From Zygnema cylindricum (Eukaryota; Streptophyta; Zygnematophyceae; Zygnematales; Zygnemataceae), in the NCBI GenBank assembly GCA_037447655.1, contig JBBHKE010002244.1:1-23148 (forward strand): a stretch of 23,148 bases of DNA, given 5' to 3'. Position numbers and translations under genes: made by a program. Positions within the stretch are counted from its first letter, which is position 1; each line of letters begins with the position of its first letter. Shown piece after piece: positions 10,887-19,619 of this stretch. A model generated the notes under the pieces. That model was not told where the DNA came from and did not search any database. It saw only the letters and a program-made list of their open reading frames with translations.

Positions 10887-11236
10887 GGTGTGCCCAAGTA
10901 ACCGATACTTTGAAGTAATACAGTATTTCGTATTTTAGTGAAGATTCTCCGTACTACTACTTGGTAGAGCCTTCCAATGTGCAAAAATGAAATCGTTACT
11001 TTGAAATGTGACGGTCGGAAAGTTATGGAGTTAATGACGTCGACGTTGCCACAAGTGAGCATGACGTCACAATGTCACAAAACCGTAGACTTCTACATTG
11101 TCATAAAAAATGAAACGTCCACATTTGTCGCAACTCGCAAGTTTTACCCACGTCTAAGACCGTCACATTTCAAAGTAACTATTTCAATTTCGCACATAGG
11201 AGCGGTGTGCAAAATAGTAAGGATAATCTTCACTAA
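10887..11236 (+). mobile_element. F1-derived foldback element
   Basis: The left arm from 10935 (TAGTGAAGATTCTCCGTAC, then a GTTACTTTGAAATGTGACGGTC segment near 11000) is repeated inverted on the right (GACCGTCACATTTCAAAG near 11160, ending ATCTTCACTAA at 11237). The arms are ~80 bp with scattered mismatches. The outer F1 terminus GGTGTGCCC is present only on the left; on the right another F1 copy abuts directly. This looks like an F1 derivative rearranged to a hairpin and then joined or invaded by copy f. Confidence 0.6.
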
Positions 11237-12151
11237 GGAGGTGTCCCCATGCATTAAAGTATTGACTTTTTCCTGTCGTTTCCCCCCAAAATTCAGTCCC
11301 CAACTAGAAAAACTTTAGCCATACGAAAAAACCACTTTTACCAAAGTATAGTGAACGTCAATTCGATACTTTAAATGTACTCCATGTTTGTCGTCATGTG
11401 AACGCATTTTGGCTTTTTCCTCTCTTAGACCCCAAGGCAAGAGAATCCAACCTATTAAAAAACTAAATCAAAAATCACCTCGCGAGGTGATTTCAGTTAA
11501 ATTATCGCCCAAACAAAGAATGACAAATGATCCAACGCAAGCGCCACACGAGTGGGAAAATTTTAGGACGAGGGAGAGTATTCGCTATTTTTGTCCCTTT
11601 CCGTCACGTGCACGTACGGAAAAAAAATTGCAGGGTCTCGGACCTCAACTATCATTCATGGGTCCTTTGCAAAATTTTACACCGTCGTCGCCTCTCCCTT
11701 CTCCCTCTCACAATGCCGCTTTTATCTCACACTTCTTAGAATGAGACACGACAATGCAGGCATGAAATGAAAGATATTTGAAAAATAATTATTTTTACTA
11801 CCTTTCAGTATATTTTTATGGCAAGTCGAGCAATAAAAGTAAAAAACACGAAATCGGGAAGCCATGGCGGAAAGTACTTGAATCAGTGTGACATCACAAT
11901 GTCACACAACAATATTCATCTACAATGTCACAAAAACCTCGACGTCTCCAACGTTCGCATTTTTTGTCGACGTCAACAATTGTCGGACGTTTTGTAGTCG
12001 ACTTCAATCGTCACAAGTTGAATCTACGTCTACAATCGTCACATTTCCGATTTCACTTTTGCGCATTGGGACCCTCCTCAAAGTTGTACAGAGAATCTTC
12101 ACTAAAGTTTAAAATAATTATTCAAAGTATCGATTACATGTGGACACCCCC
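11237..12151 (-). mobile_element. F1 element copy f (reverse orientation)
   Basis: The ends GGAGGTGTCCCCATG (11237-11251) and CATGTGGACACCCCC (12137-12151) are inverted. The body matches the reverse complement of the forward F1 copies, including GAGAATCTTCACTAAAG near 12095 and subterminal TCTACAATGTCAC motifs (11930-12050). The 22-bp perfect palindrome at 11472-11493 (core ATCACCTCGCGAGGTGAT) is the most complete in the window. Open frames of 70-118 codons here are not conserved in other copies. Confidence 0.7.
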
Positions 12152-12248
12152 AAAAATACAAAGTAGCAGTTAAAAGTAACAAGTACATATGCACACCCCA
12201 TAAAGCCTAAATTTAAGGAAGAATTCTCGTCATCTTGAAATGTAGTAT

Positions 12249-13155
12249 GGGTGTGTTCCCATGAAACCGGAACTTAGTCTTGTTACTTTGTTTTTTAGCG
12301 AATATTCTCCATACTACACTTCAAAGTGTTCCTATGTTAGAAAACGAAATCGTTACTTTAAAATGTAATGGTTGTAGACGTGGGTACAATTTATGACGGT
12401 TGTATACGATTACAAAACTTGCAAGGTTTTTTTAAGTTTACAAAATAGTGATCGTTGTAGGCGTCCAGTTTTTTGTGACATTTTAGATGCTTAGGGTTTT
12501 GCGACGCTATGACGTCATGCTCACTAGGTGCAGTCATTGATTCAGGAGCGTTCGGCCATGGCTTCCTGATTTCGTTTTTCAACTTTTCTCACTCAATCCG
12601 ACATCAAAATATGCCCAAAGGTATTCAAAAGAATTATTTTCCAAAGCTCTTTTATTACATAACGTTATTGTCGTTTTTCGCTAAAAAAAGTGAGAGATTA
12701 AACTGATACTGTGAGAGTGAGAGGGAGGGAGGTGTCTTCACGGACTTCGCTTTTGTGAAATGGCATCCGTTGCTCGCGACCTTTATGCAACCCTTGAACG
12801 GAAATATTTCGTACTAGGTCCAATTTTTTTTTGTGTACTCGTATTTTGTAAAAATGTTTTGAAATTTGACAACACGTGCAAACACATAATCGTATTCGTA
12901 CTTCAACCGTTACTTTAAAGAAAATCGACTCGCGAGTCGTTTCGGGATAAAGTTTGAGGATGGCGTTTCTTGGCGTGGCATTGGTTGAAAAGAGCAAGAT
13001 GACAAGATGTAGTATATTCCAAGTTTCACGATGTTGCAAATTGTACAATAGTTTTCACAATTTTTTTGTACGACATAAGATTTTTTCGCCAAAGGCTCTA
13101 TGTTGGACGGCAAAGACAATGAAAAACCCTTTATTTAACACATGGGGACACACCC
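12249..13155 (+). mobile_element. F1 element copy d (best-defined full copy, 907 bp)
   Basis: The 15-bp terminal repeats GGGTGTGTTCCCATG (12249-12263) and CATGGGGACACACCC (13141-13155) differ at one position. Internal order: TTAGTCTTGTTACTTTG, TTTTTTAGCGAATATTCTCC, a subterminal array of TGTAGACG/TGTGACATT motifs (12370-12500), GACGTCATGCTCAC, a CCATGG-containing segment, and a 14-bp palindrome CGACTCGCGAGTCG at 12926-12939. The flanks (TAGTAT left, TACGTA right) do not give a clear target duplication, so superfamily assignment is open. No transposase is encoded. Confidence 0.75.
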
Positions 13156-13164
13156 TACGTACAA

Positions 13165-13426
13165 TATTTTAGTTTGGCGTCCTCAATTTTTTTATCCATT
13201 TCCTCGGCATACTTATTCACCTTCATCCTATAACAAAAGTAGTCTCGAGAGTTGTTTTCAGTTGAAGATACACCTGGCCAACGAATAGAAAACTTCTTCG
13301 CATGTTTCACACGATTTTGAACATGTTTGCAAGAGGGAGAGTACATGTTTTTATTTTTCTTTGCGCCTTAATTTTGTGAAACTTGAAGTTTTATCTTTTC
13401 ATGTGAATATCGTAAACAACCTTAGG
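13165..13426 (-). mobile_element. F1 fragment (reverse)
   Basis: On the minus strand this matches the middle-right part of F1, around the palindrome (here reduced to a CTCGAG core near 13244) and the GATGAAGGTGAATAAG segment that parallels GATGAGCTGG in other copies. The termini are missing. Confidence 0.45.
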
Positions 13427-13951
13427 TGTTGTGCCCATGTGATAAAGTAAGGGTTTTTTTTTCGTTTTCACAAAAAATGTGCCTTGCATAGAGAAAATCT
13501 TACGTTGTACGAAAAATGGGCAAAATCCAAAGTACATTTTGCGTCATCTTGGAACTTTCAAATTACTCCAATTTGGCGTTATTATATTTTCGATCCACTT
13601 TCATGTCATGCCAACTCATCTTCACACTTGAACTGAAACCATCTCGCGAGGTGATTTTAATATAAGTAATAGCCGATTGACGAATAACAAAACGACATTG
13701 CACGCGTAAAATGTCTTTAATTTTTTCGCGAGGGAAAGTACACGTTATTTTTTTCCCTACTCGTGATGCGCATCTAGGTACGAAAATGACAAGCAAGTGC
13801 GGAGAAAAAATCGTTGGGGTCTCGACCTCCACTTTCATTCATGGGTTCTTTGCAAAAGTTTACGTCGTCCTCGTCTCTCCCACACTTTCTCACTCTACCG
13901 CTCCTCTTTTTCTCTTCTCTAAATGAAATGCAACAGTAATAGTATAAATTG

Positions 13952-13953
<2 letters not shown>

Positions 13954-13989
<36 letters not shown>
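13954..13989. repeat. (AT)n microsatellite
   Basis: Near-perfect AT/TA alternation with one G interruption at 13980, inside F1 copy e. Confidence 0.95.
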
Positions 13990-14204
13990 TGTCTTAGTTT
14001 CATGGCATATCGAATGATAAAAGATAATCAAAAGAACTCGGGAAGCCATGGCTTAAAGTTTACGTACTAATGACGTCATAAGGTAGCATGACTTCACAAT
14101 GTCACGAAACCCTAAACATCTACAATGTCACAAAAAACTCGACGTCTACAACCGTCGCCGTTTTTGTAGACGTCATCAATTTTAGGAAGTTTTGTAGTCG
14201 TCTA

Positions 14205-14705
14205 CACCGCGAATCGTAATTAGAGTAAATTACTCTAATTCGGTCGCTCAAAATTTCGACTCTATCACATTAAATAGAGTAAACGACTCTAATTTTTTCA
14301 TTATTCTATTTAAGGTAAAGTTTAATTAGCGTTTTTAATTCTCATATAGGTTCGTTTTAAATAGTGTGGAGTACAGACGGTGTCAGACCGTGCAAAGCTG
14401 TACTTTATAAAATAAAAAAGTACAAATAATGATTTAATACATGCCGTTATCATGTAACTGCGTTTTAACAAACCGCGTAGTGCAAACGTCATAGTGACGA
14501 TAAACTGTGCGTTTTGCCAAATCTTGTACGAATACCCTATTTACAGTAGAGGATATTAGCGTGCCAAATTAGAGTACTTAAATATATTAGAGTAAACTTC
14601 ATAGTTGAAAAAGCTCTATCGCATAAATTAACATTAATTACTCTAATTTTCTTTTTTAGTTTTTGTGCTCTAATTTTTTCATTACTCTAATTACGATTCG
14701 CGGTG
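14205..14705. mobile_element. F2 MITE 1 (501 bp, nested in F1 copy e)
   Basis: Inverted ends CACCGCGAATCGTAATTAG and CTAATTACGATTCGCGGTG are perfect and flanked on both sides by TA, the usual target duplication of Tc1/mariner-type elements. The interior is AT-rich with repeated ACTCTAATT motifs and shares an AAATAGTGTGG...TGTCAGACCGT segment with MITE 2. It has no coding capacity. Confidence 0.85.
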
Positions 14706-14845
14706 TACATTTCGTTTGTGGTCTGTCGCACATTTTGTAGACGTCTACATCTGTTACACATTTAGAATAACGAAGGCCATTTCGTTCTTGGACATGGGAA
14801 CACTTTGAAAAGTACACCGTAAAATCTGCGCTAAAATCCAAAGTA

Positions 14846-15384
14846 CACTGCGCATCGTTATTAGTGTCAAGGTCACTAATTTGGGTTCTTAAAATTTTGT
14901 TTTTTTTCCAAAAATAGTATACGTGATTTTAATTTTTCCTTGACGTTAATTGAGGTTCCGTACAAATTAGCGTACAGAACGAAAGTACATTATATGTAAA
15001 TAGTGTGGTGTACGGTCGATGTCAGACCGTACATAAATGTACCTTTTTAAGTGAAATTTTTACAAAAAATGAATTAAATCGGACGCGTTCGCATAGGAAC
15101 GTGCGCTAAAAAAAACGGGATCGGTCTGACATGTAAATAAGTCTGACATGTACGGATATTTAAATTTCACTACGATGTACGATTTTTAATATTTTGTACG
15201 GATACATATAATAGTGTATATAATATTACAGAAAATTTTCCATTTTTGCTGTTCCAAATTAGCGTTAACACTGAAATTAGAATAAACCTTTTTTATTTTA
15301 ATTTTCAAATTCTTAATTAGCGTCAATGACGGTATATTTACTTACACACTATTTAAACTTTGACACTAATAACGATGCGCGGTG
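14846..15384. mobile_element. F2 MITE 2 (539 bp)
   Basis: Ends CACTGCGCATCGTTATTAGTG and CACTAATAACGATGCGCGGTG are inverted with one mismatch (CACTGCG versus CACCGCG), and are TA-flanked. The interior has several GTACGG motifs and the TGTCAGACCGTAC segment shared with MITE 1. Confidence 0.85.
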
Positions 15385-15726
15385 TAGCATTGTAAAGTAT
15401 CGGTTACATGGGCACACTGCGTTAATTGTGCCGCTGGATGATCCGCGGCTATCACAGGCAATTGAGCTTTCCCGGGTATATTTGAGCAGTTTTGTCTGTT
15501 TATGGCTTTATGACATTTTTCTGTACGGTCTGACTTTGGACCGCGGAAAGTACCCTAATGGCCTATGGAGCCGAGCCCATTCTTTTGAAACGTTCAGTTG
15601 TTTTTAAAAGGCCATGAGCGCTTGTCAGAGTAAATTCTGATTTGATTTTCTTAAGGCCAATCACTGACATCCAATAAAATATTTTTACATAAATATATAC
15701 GCGCATGCGCAAGTAGGTGACAACTA
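15385..15726. other. Single-copy sequence between MITEs, no gene assigned
   Basis: A plus-strand frame of 93 codons (15326-15607) runs through here, but it starts inside MITE 2 and has no recognisable domain. Two CCAAT boxes lie close together at 15657-15661 and 15671-15675, just before an AT-rich run; a promoter is possible but unsupported. Confidence 0.3.
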
Positions 15727-15943
15727 CACCGTGAATCGCTATTTGTGTTGATGATATCTTTGCCACTTAAGACGATTTTTTTCCGTACATACCTGTCAGA
15801 TTGTGGATTTCACGGTTGCGATTTAAAGGTAAGATTCCTAGCTTCCGATTGGCGGTGCTAAACCTGAATTCGGACAAGTGTGTACGAATAAAATATGTTT
15901 TAAGTGGCGTAAAAGTTATTAACACCAATAGCGATACACGGTG
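15727..15943. mobile_element. F2 MITE 3 (217 bp)
   Basis: TA-flanked. The two ends match over ~44 bp as inverted repeats: CACCGTGAATCGCTATTTG on the left pairs with CAATAGCGATACACGGTG on the right, and TGCCACTTAA with TTAAGTGGCG internally. Confidence 0.85.
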
Positions 15944-16067
15944 TACTGTACTGTACTTGATTGCCAGTTGGATCATACGTCACAAACGTCTCCCACGAAA
16001 TACGAAGTCATTAATTGGTCCTTCCGTTACTTTCCCCCACAATCTGCCATTAGCTTAGTGACATCTA

Positions 16068-16272
16068 CACCACGAATCGTTATTAGTGTCAAAGTTTAAA
16101 TAGCGTACAAAAAAAATAGTATTATTGATTCTAATTTAGTGCGAGAGACGTGGCAGATTTTTGTCCACGAACTTAAATAGAATTGCTGATTTATTTTCGA
16201 AAATCATGTATACTAATTGCGGAAAAAAATTAAAACTTTTAGTGACTTTGACACTAATAACGATTCGCAGTG
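16068..16272. mobile_element. F2 MITE 4 (205 bp)
   Basis: TA-flanked with ends CACCACGAATCGTTATTAGTG and CACTAATAACGATTCGCAGTG. It sits at the edge of the 21-bp tandem array: CTTAGTGACATCTA before it and the array after it show that the insertion split a pre-existing repeat unit. Confidence 0.88.
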
Positions 16273-16274
16273 TA

Positions 16275-16337
16275 CCGTCAACTTAGTGACGTCTACCGTC
16301 AACTTAGTGACGTCTACCGTCAACTTAGTGACGTCTA
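16275..16337 (+). repeat. Three identical 21-bp tandem repeats with TGACGTC
   Basis: Units at 16275-16295, 16296-16316 and 16317-16337 are identical. Each contains CTTAGTGACGTCTA, with a TGACG-type bZIP core, and CCGTCAA, whose reverse strand is TTGACGG. A partial fourth unit lies left of MITE 4. The array is about 700 bp upstream of the WRKY gene start, so a cis-regulatory role is possible but only inferred. Confidence 0.85.
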
Positions 16338-16960
<623 letters not shown>

Positions 16961-17032
16961 CTCATAAGTGAGGAGAAACAAGGGAAGGACACACACCCAA
17001 AAGAAGAACGGAACGGAAAACTGAACTGCACC

Positions 17033-19306
17033 ATGGAAAGTGGAGGGTTCTCCGACGAGAATAAGCGGAAGCGCCTCTCGGAGTATTTGAAGAATGTCGG
17101 TGGAGAATATGGCGAGGGAGAGGATGCTGGTGGGAAAAAAAGGCCCGGAACAGGAAATAGTGTGGATATCGAAGGGAAAAATGGTCGACTCTACGCCTGT
17201 AAAACGGTGCGATTTACTTTTTCGTATTCTTCCCTGTCGTTTTTTTTTCTGCTATTTACATTTTTGGCTGGTTTTTCTTTTGGTGGAGAATATGGCGAGG
17301 GAGAGGATGCTGGTGGGAAAAAAATGCCCGGAACAGGAAATAGTGTGGACATTGGAGGGATAACGGTTGACTCTCCACCTGTAAAACGGTTAGATTTACT
17401 TTTCCTTATTCTTTTCTGCTGTTTTGTTTCTGCGATACAGGTTTTTGGTTGGTTGTGTGTCTTCGCTCTTTTTTAAATCCTCCTCCTCTCTCTCTCTCTC
17501 TCTTCTCTCTCTCGATCCTTTTTGAATTAGCCTGGAATATCTTAAGCCTAGGATTCCTGCATGAGAAGAATATTTTTACCTGACCGTTTTCTGCGGGCAG
17601 CAGACGAAGGAAAAGATGCCACCTGGCTATTCCAGCGGATGGATACACCTGGAACAAATACGGACAAAAAAAACTACGGGGAGCGGTTCATATGAGGTGA
17701 GGGGCAGAGAGGAAAAGGGAGGAGGGGTGATACTCAAACAAGGAGGGAAAGAAAGGGATGATAAGAGAGGAATAAGGGGCGCGAGAAATCAAACAAGGGG
17801 AGAGAGGGAGAGAGGAAATAGGGAGAGAGAGTGGATTAAGGAAGGGTGAGAGGGGAAATGCAAAGAAGGAGAGGGAGGCGAGGAGGAGGGTGGGAACAAA
17901 GAGGCTGTGGTGTTTGTAGAGGGGTGGAAGGAGGTACTGATTGATTGAGAGAGAAGTTGAGAGGGGGAAAGTGAGTAGTGGAGGGTAGAGGGACAAGGAG
18001 AGAGGGACAAGGAGAGAGGGACAGGGTGAGAAGGGAGAGTAGAAGAGGGTGAGAAGGAGAGAGGGGAACAGGTGGGTTGAGGGGAGAAGGTTGATATGGA
18101 GCGAGGCTGATGTTTACTATTTGTTATTTTTTGTTTTTCTTTTTTCTATTTTTCAGAAATTATTACCGTTGCGTCCATTTTAAAGATCTCAAATGTTTGT
18201 GCAAAAGGACAATCACTTTTGATCCTCAAAATCCAAACTATATGAGTCTACAGTATTTTGGAGAACATAATCACAGTTCTGTTCCTGTTTGGGGTACAGT
18301 CGAAGATGTTTCGGAAAACGTAAAAATAGAAAACTATTCGGAAATTCCCTCCGATAAAACATTTGAGTTTGAGAAATTTGAAAATTGCAGCAATTTTGTT
18401 TCCGAAGTTGATACCGACTCGATTGTCGTCGAGGAAAGTTTGACGGAGATAGAAAGCGGAGAGTGTCTAAATGTGGATATGGAATTGAAAGAAGAAAAAG
18501 TAAGTTATTTCATCGGTTTAAATACAGGCAACTTGGAGACTCTGGATTTGGAATTTCCCCCACCACCGAATGGGAGTGAAGGAGAATCCCTTTGGGATTT
18601 GGAAGAAAATAATGTTCCTTCGACTCCATTTTCGGGAACTTCAGAAAATAATTTGTTTGACCCTTTCGAATCTTTAACTCCGATTGTGAGCGAATGGGGA
18701 GAGGTTGAGATAGGTTCCCAAATGGTACAAACTCTGGAGATTTCGAAAACGGAGAAAATCACGAAAGAAATAAAAAACGATTTTGTCGAACATGAAAGAG
18801 ATTCATTTTTAGATGTTGTCTTGACTTTGGATGAGATGATAAGCCTCGTGAAATCAAACATGCGGAGTTTGCAAAAAAATGAAATTTCTGAATGTGCCAA
18901 TGAAAGTGGATTCATCGACACAGTAGATGTGAATTTTAAAAGTCTAGTTGAAAACTCACTACCCGTGCCAACAAACGTCGCAAAAAAATGTTACAGAAGT
19001 TTAAAAAACATTTTGATGCCCTCTTTAATACCGCATTTTGAAAAATCTTCGATTTTAGTTGAATTGAACGGCGGAGATGACATTGCAACTGTTACTGAGT
19101 CTAGTAGTTGTACCTCCGTTATGATATCGGATTTAGCATGGACTGGAGGAGTTTATAGAAGCCCCTCCTATGGATCTTTTAAATCCACTAAATCAGAACT
19201 TCTGGACCCCATCTCATTTCTGGGGGGAGGGGATTCGTTACGGTTAACAGATTTTATAGACCATCGATTATTTCTCGAAAAAGACGTTTTAAACAGTTTT
19301 ATGTGA
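17033..19306 (+). CDS. WRKY-domain transcription factor (three exons)
   Basis: A nuclear DNA-binding regulator whose WRKY domain is assembled from exon 2 (17601-17696) and exon 3 (18157-19306). Exon 2 encodes a basic run RRRKR, then IPADGYTWNKYGQKKL; exon 3 begins NYYRC and completes the zinc finger C-X7-C-X23-H-X-H ending GEHNH. The WRKY family binds W-boxes (TTGACY) through this beta-strand motif. The splice position falls within the Arg codon before NYYRC, the phase-2 R-type position known in plant WRKY genes. Exon 1 is uncertain: ATG 17094 with a donor after 17206, or ATG 17033 with a donor after 17388, both give phase 2 and ...VK-R before the basic run. With the shorter model the protein is ~452 residues, with the domain near residues 51-109. 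Group-III-like spacing is seen, but the last ligand is His instead of Cys. A FLYWCH or GCM finger is excluded by WNKYGQK. Confidence 0.85.
17099..17460 (+). repeat. Tandem duplication of first-exon sequence (~183-bp unit, two copies)
   Basis: Unit 1 starts at 17099 and unit 2 at 17282. Both begin GGTGGAGAATATGGCGAGGG and run through GAACAGGAAATAGTGTGGA, CCTGTAAAACGG and a T-rich stretch resembling the start of an intron. The first 70 bp are nearly identical. A 1-bp length difference near the end of the exon-like part changes the frame between copies, and in the unit 1 frame unit 2 meets TAA at 17361-17363. Each copy ends in a weak donor (ACG|GTGCGA and ACG|GTTAGA). Confidence 0.85.
17479..17600 (+). 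other. Intron 1 3' part: CT tract and NAGNAG acceptor
   Basis: A CT-rich tract lies at 17479-17513, and TTTTCTGCGGGCAGCAG closes the intron. The doubled CAG (17598-17603) is a NAGNAG acceptor, so exon 2 may start at 17601 or 17604, adding or omitting one Arg codon. A TGA at 17581-17583 in the WRKY frame requires an acceptor after it. Confidence 0.65.
17601..17696 (+). CDS. WRKY exon 2 (WNKYGQK half of the domain)
   Basis: 96 bp, phase 2 at both ends. It encodes RRRKRCHLAIPADG, then YTWNKYGQKKLRGAVHM and the first two bases of an Arg codon. It is flanked by CAG on the left and AG|GTGAGG (donor GT at 17697) on the right. RRRKR is a plausible nuclear localisation signal. The signature Arg of WRKYGQK is replaced by Asn. 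The LRGAVHMR segment parallels the ILGAKxPR segment of plant group III domains. The exon is too short to show as a long open frame, and the domain is visible only after splicing. Confidence 0.88.
17697..18156 (+). other. WRKY intron 2, purine-rich
   Basis: 460 bp from GTGAGG to TTTTTCAG. The first ~400 nt of the sense strand are overwhelmingly A and G, with many GGG runs and a 14-bp GGGACAAGGAGAGA unit repeated near 17989-18025. A CTGAT branch-site candidate lies at 18107-18111, before a T-rich tract. Long minus-strand frames here reflect the composition bias. Confidence 0.8.
18157..19306 (+). CDS. WRKY exon 3: zinc finger and acidic C-terminal region
   Basis: 382 codons after the split Arg, to the TGA at 19304-19306. 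NYYRCVHFKDLKCLCKR carries the two zinc-ligating cysteines (C-X7-C, using the first Cys of CLC) and FGEHNHSS the two histidines. The remaining ~340 residues are strongly acidic and serine-rich, with clusters such as TDSIVVEESLTEIESGE and SLWDLEEN, as in transcription-activation regions. A conserved-looking hydrophobic/Leu stretch, FLDVVLTLDEMISLVKS, may be an amphipathic helix. No other known domain is recognised. This exon's open frame extends 16 codons upstream through the intron end, which is not coding. Confidence 0.88.
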
Positions 19307-19590
19307 GGGGAGCTTTTCTACTTTTTTTTTTGAATTCACAAAACGGGAGGGGGAAAGTCTTTTTTAACTTTCTGTTGACATTTTAATATTTCTTCAAAAA
19401 CATTAGGTGTTTAAGCATCCACGGAAAAAGAGCTCTAAAGATTTTTTTTTTTTCTTTATTTTCATTTCTGACTGGCACAACAGAAACTACAACAACAGCT
19501 AGCGTAATTGTGTTTTTTCTTTTTTGAGGATTTGTGAATGTACAATTTGTCAGTGGAGCAATCATTTGGTTGTCGTTCACTTGAAATTGT

Positions 19591-19596
19591 AATAAA
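19591..19596 (+). terminator. Polyadenylation signal AATAAA
   Basis: Canonical AATAAA ~285 bp after the WRKY stop codon, giving a 3' UTR of ordinary length. T-rich runs at 19323-19331 and 19442-19453 lie within that UTR. Confidence 0.55.
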
Positions 19597-19619
19597 AGAA
19601 AAATCTATGTAAAGAGATC

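Larger units (their letters stand above)
7609..10957 (+). repeat. Large direct duplication, unit B
   Basis: Second copy of the 3557-6938 block, 3349 bp long. The offset to unit A is 4065 bp before the divergent island (9271-9482) and 4022 bp after it, showing a net 43-bp shortening there. Unit B continues past the point where unit A stops, into the rest of an F1-derived foldback (10887-11236). Unit A is therefore the copy interrupted at its right end. Confidence 0.9.
13427..14805 (-). mobile_element. F1 element copy e (reverse), interrupted by an F2 MITE
   Basis: The left end is GTGTTGTGCCCATGTGATAAAG and the right end is CATGGGAACACTT, the reverse of the F1 termini. Removing the nested F2 insertion (14205-14705 plus one TA) leaves ~876 bp, close to the 907 bp of copy d. 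The palindrome at 13640-13653 (ATCTCGCGAGGTG) has one mismatched pair. The subterminal motifs TCTACAATGTCAC and GACGTCTACAACCGTC lie at 14120-14160, and the GTAGACGTCTAC sequence on both sides of the MITE confirms continuity. Confidence 0.7.

Noticed and set aside
3557-10957. LTR retrotransposon with units A and B as LTRs
   Set aside because: The 670-bp spacer is far too short for gag-pol, and no primer-binding site or polypurine tract was seen at the boundaries.
11231-11236. CACTA/TAGTG ends suggesting a CACTA transposon
   Set aside because: The left arm reads TAGTG and the right arm CACTA, the reverse of CACTA element ends, and these lie inside the F1 termini.
17688-18010. Proline/serine/leucine-rich minus-strand frames
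   Set aside because: They arise from the purine-rich composition of intron 2 read on the opposite strand.
18505-18921. 138-codon minus-strand frame
   Set aside because: It is the antisense shadow of WRKY exon 3, which has a clear domain and fits splice sites.
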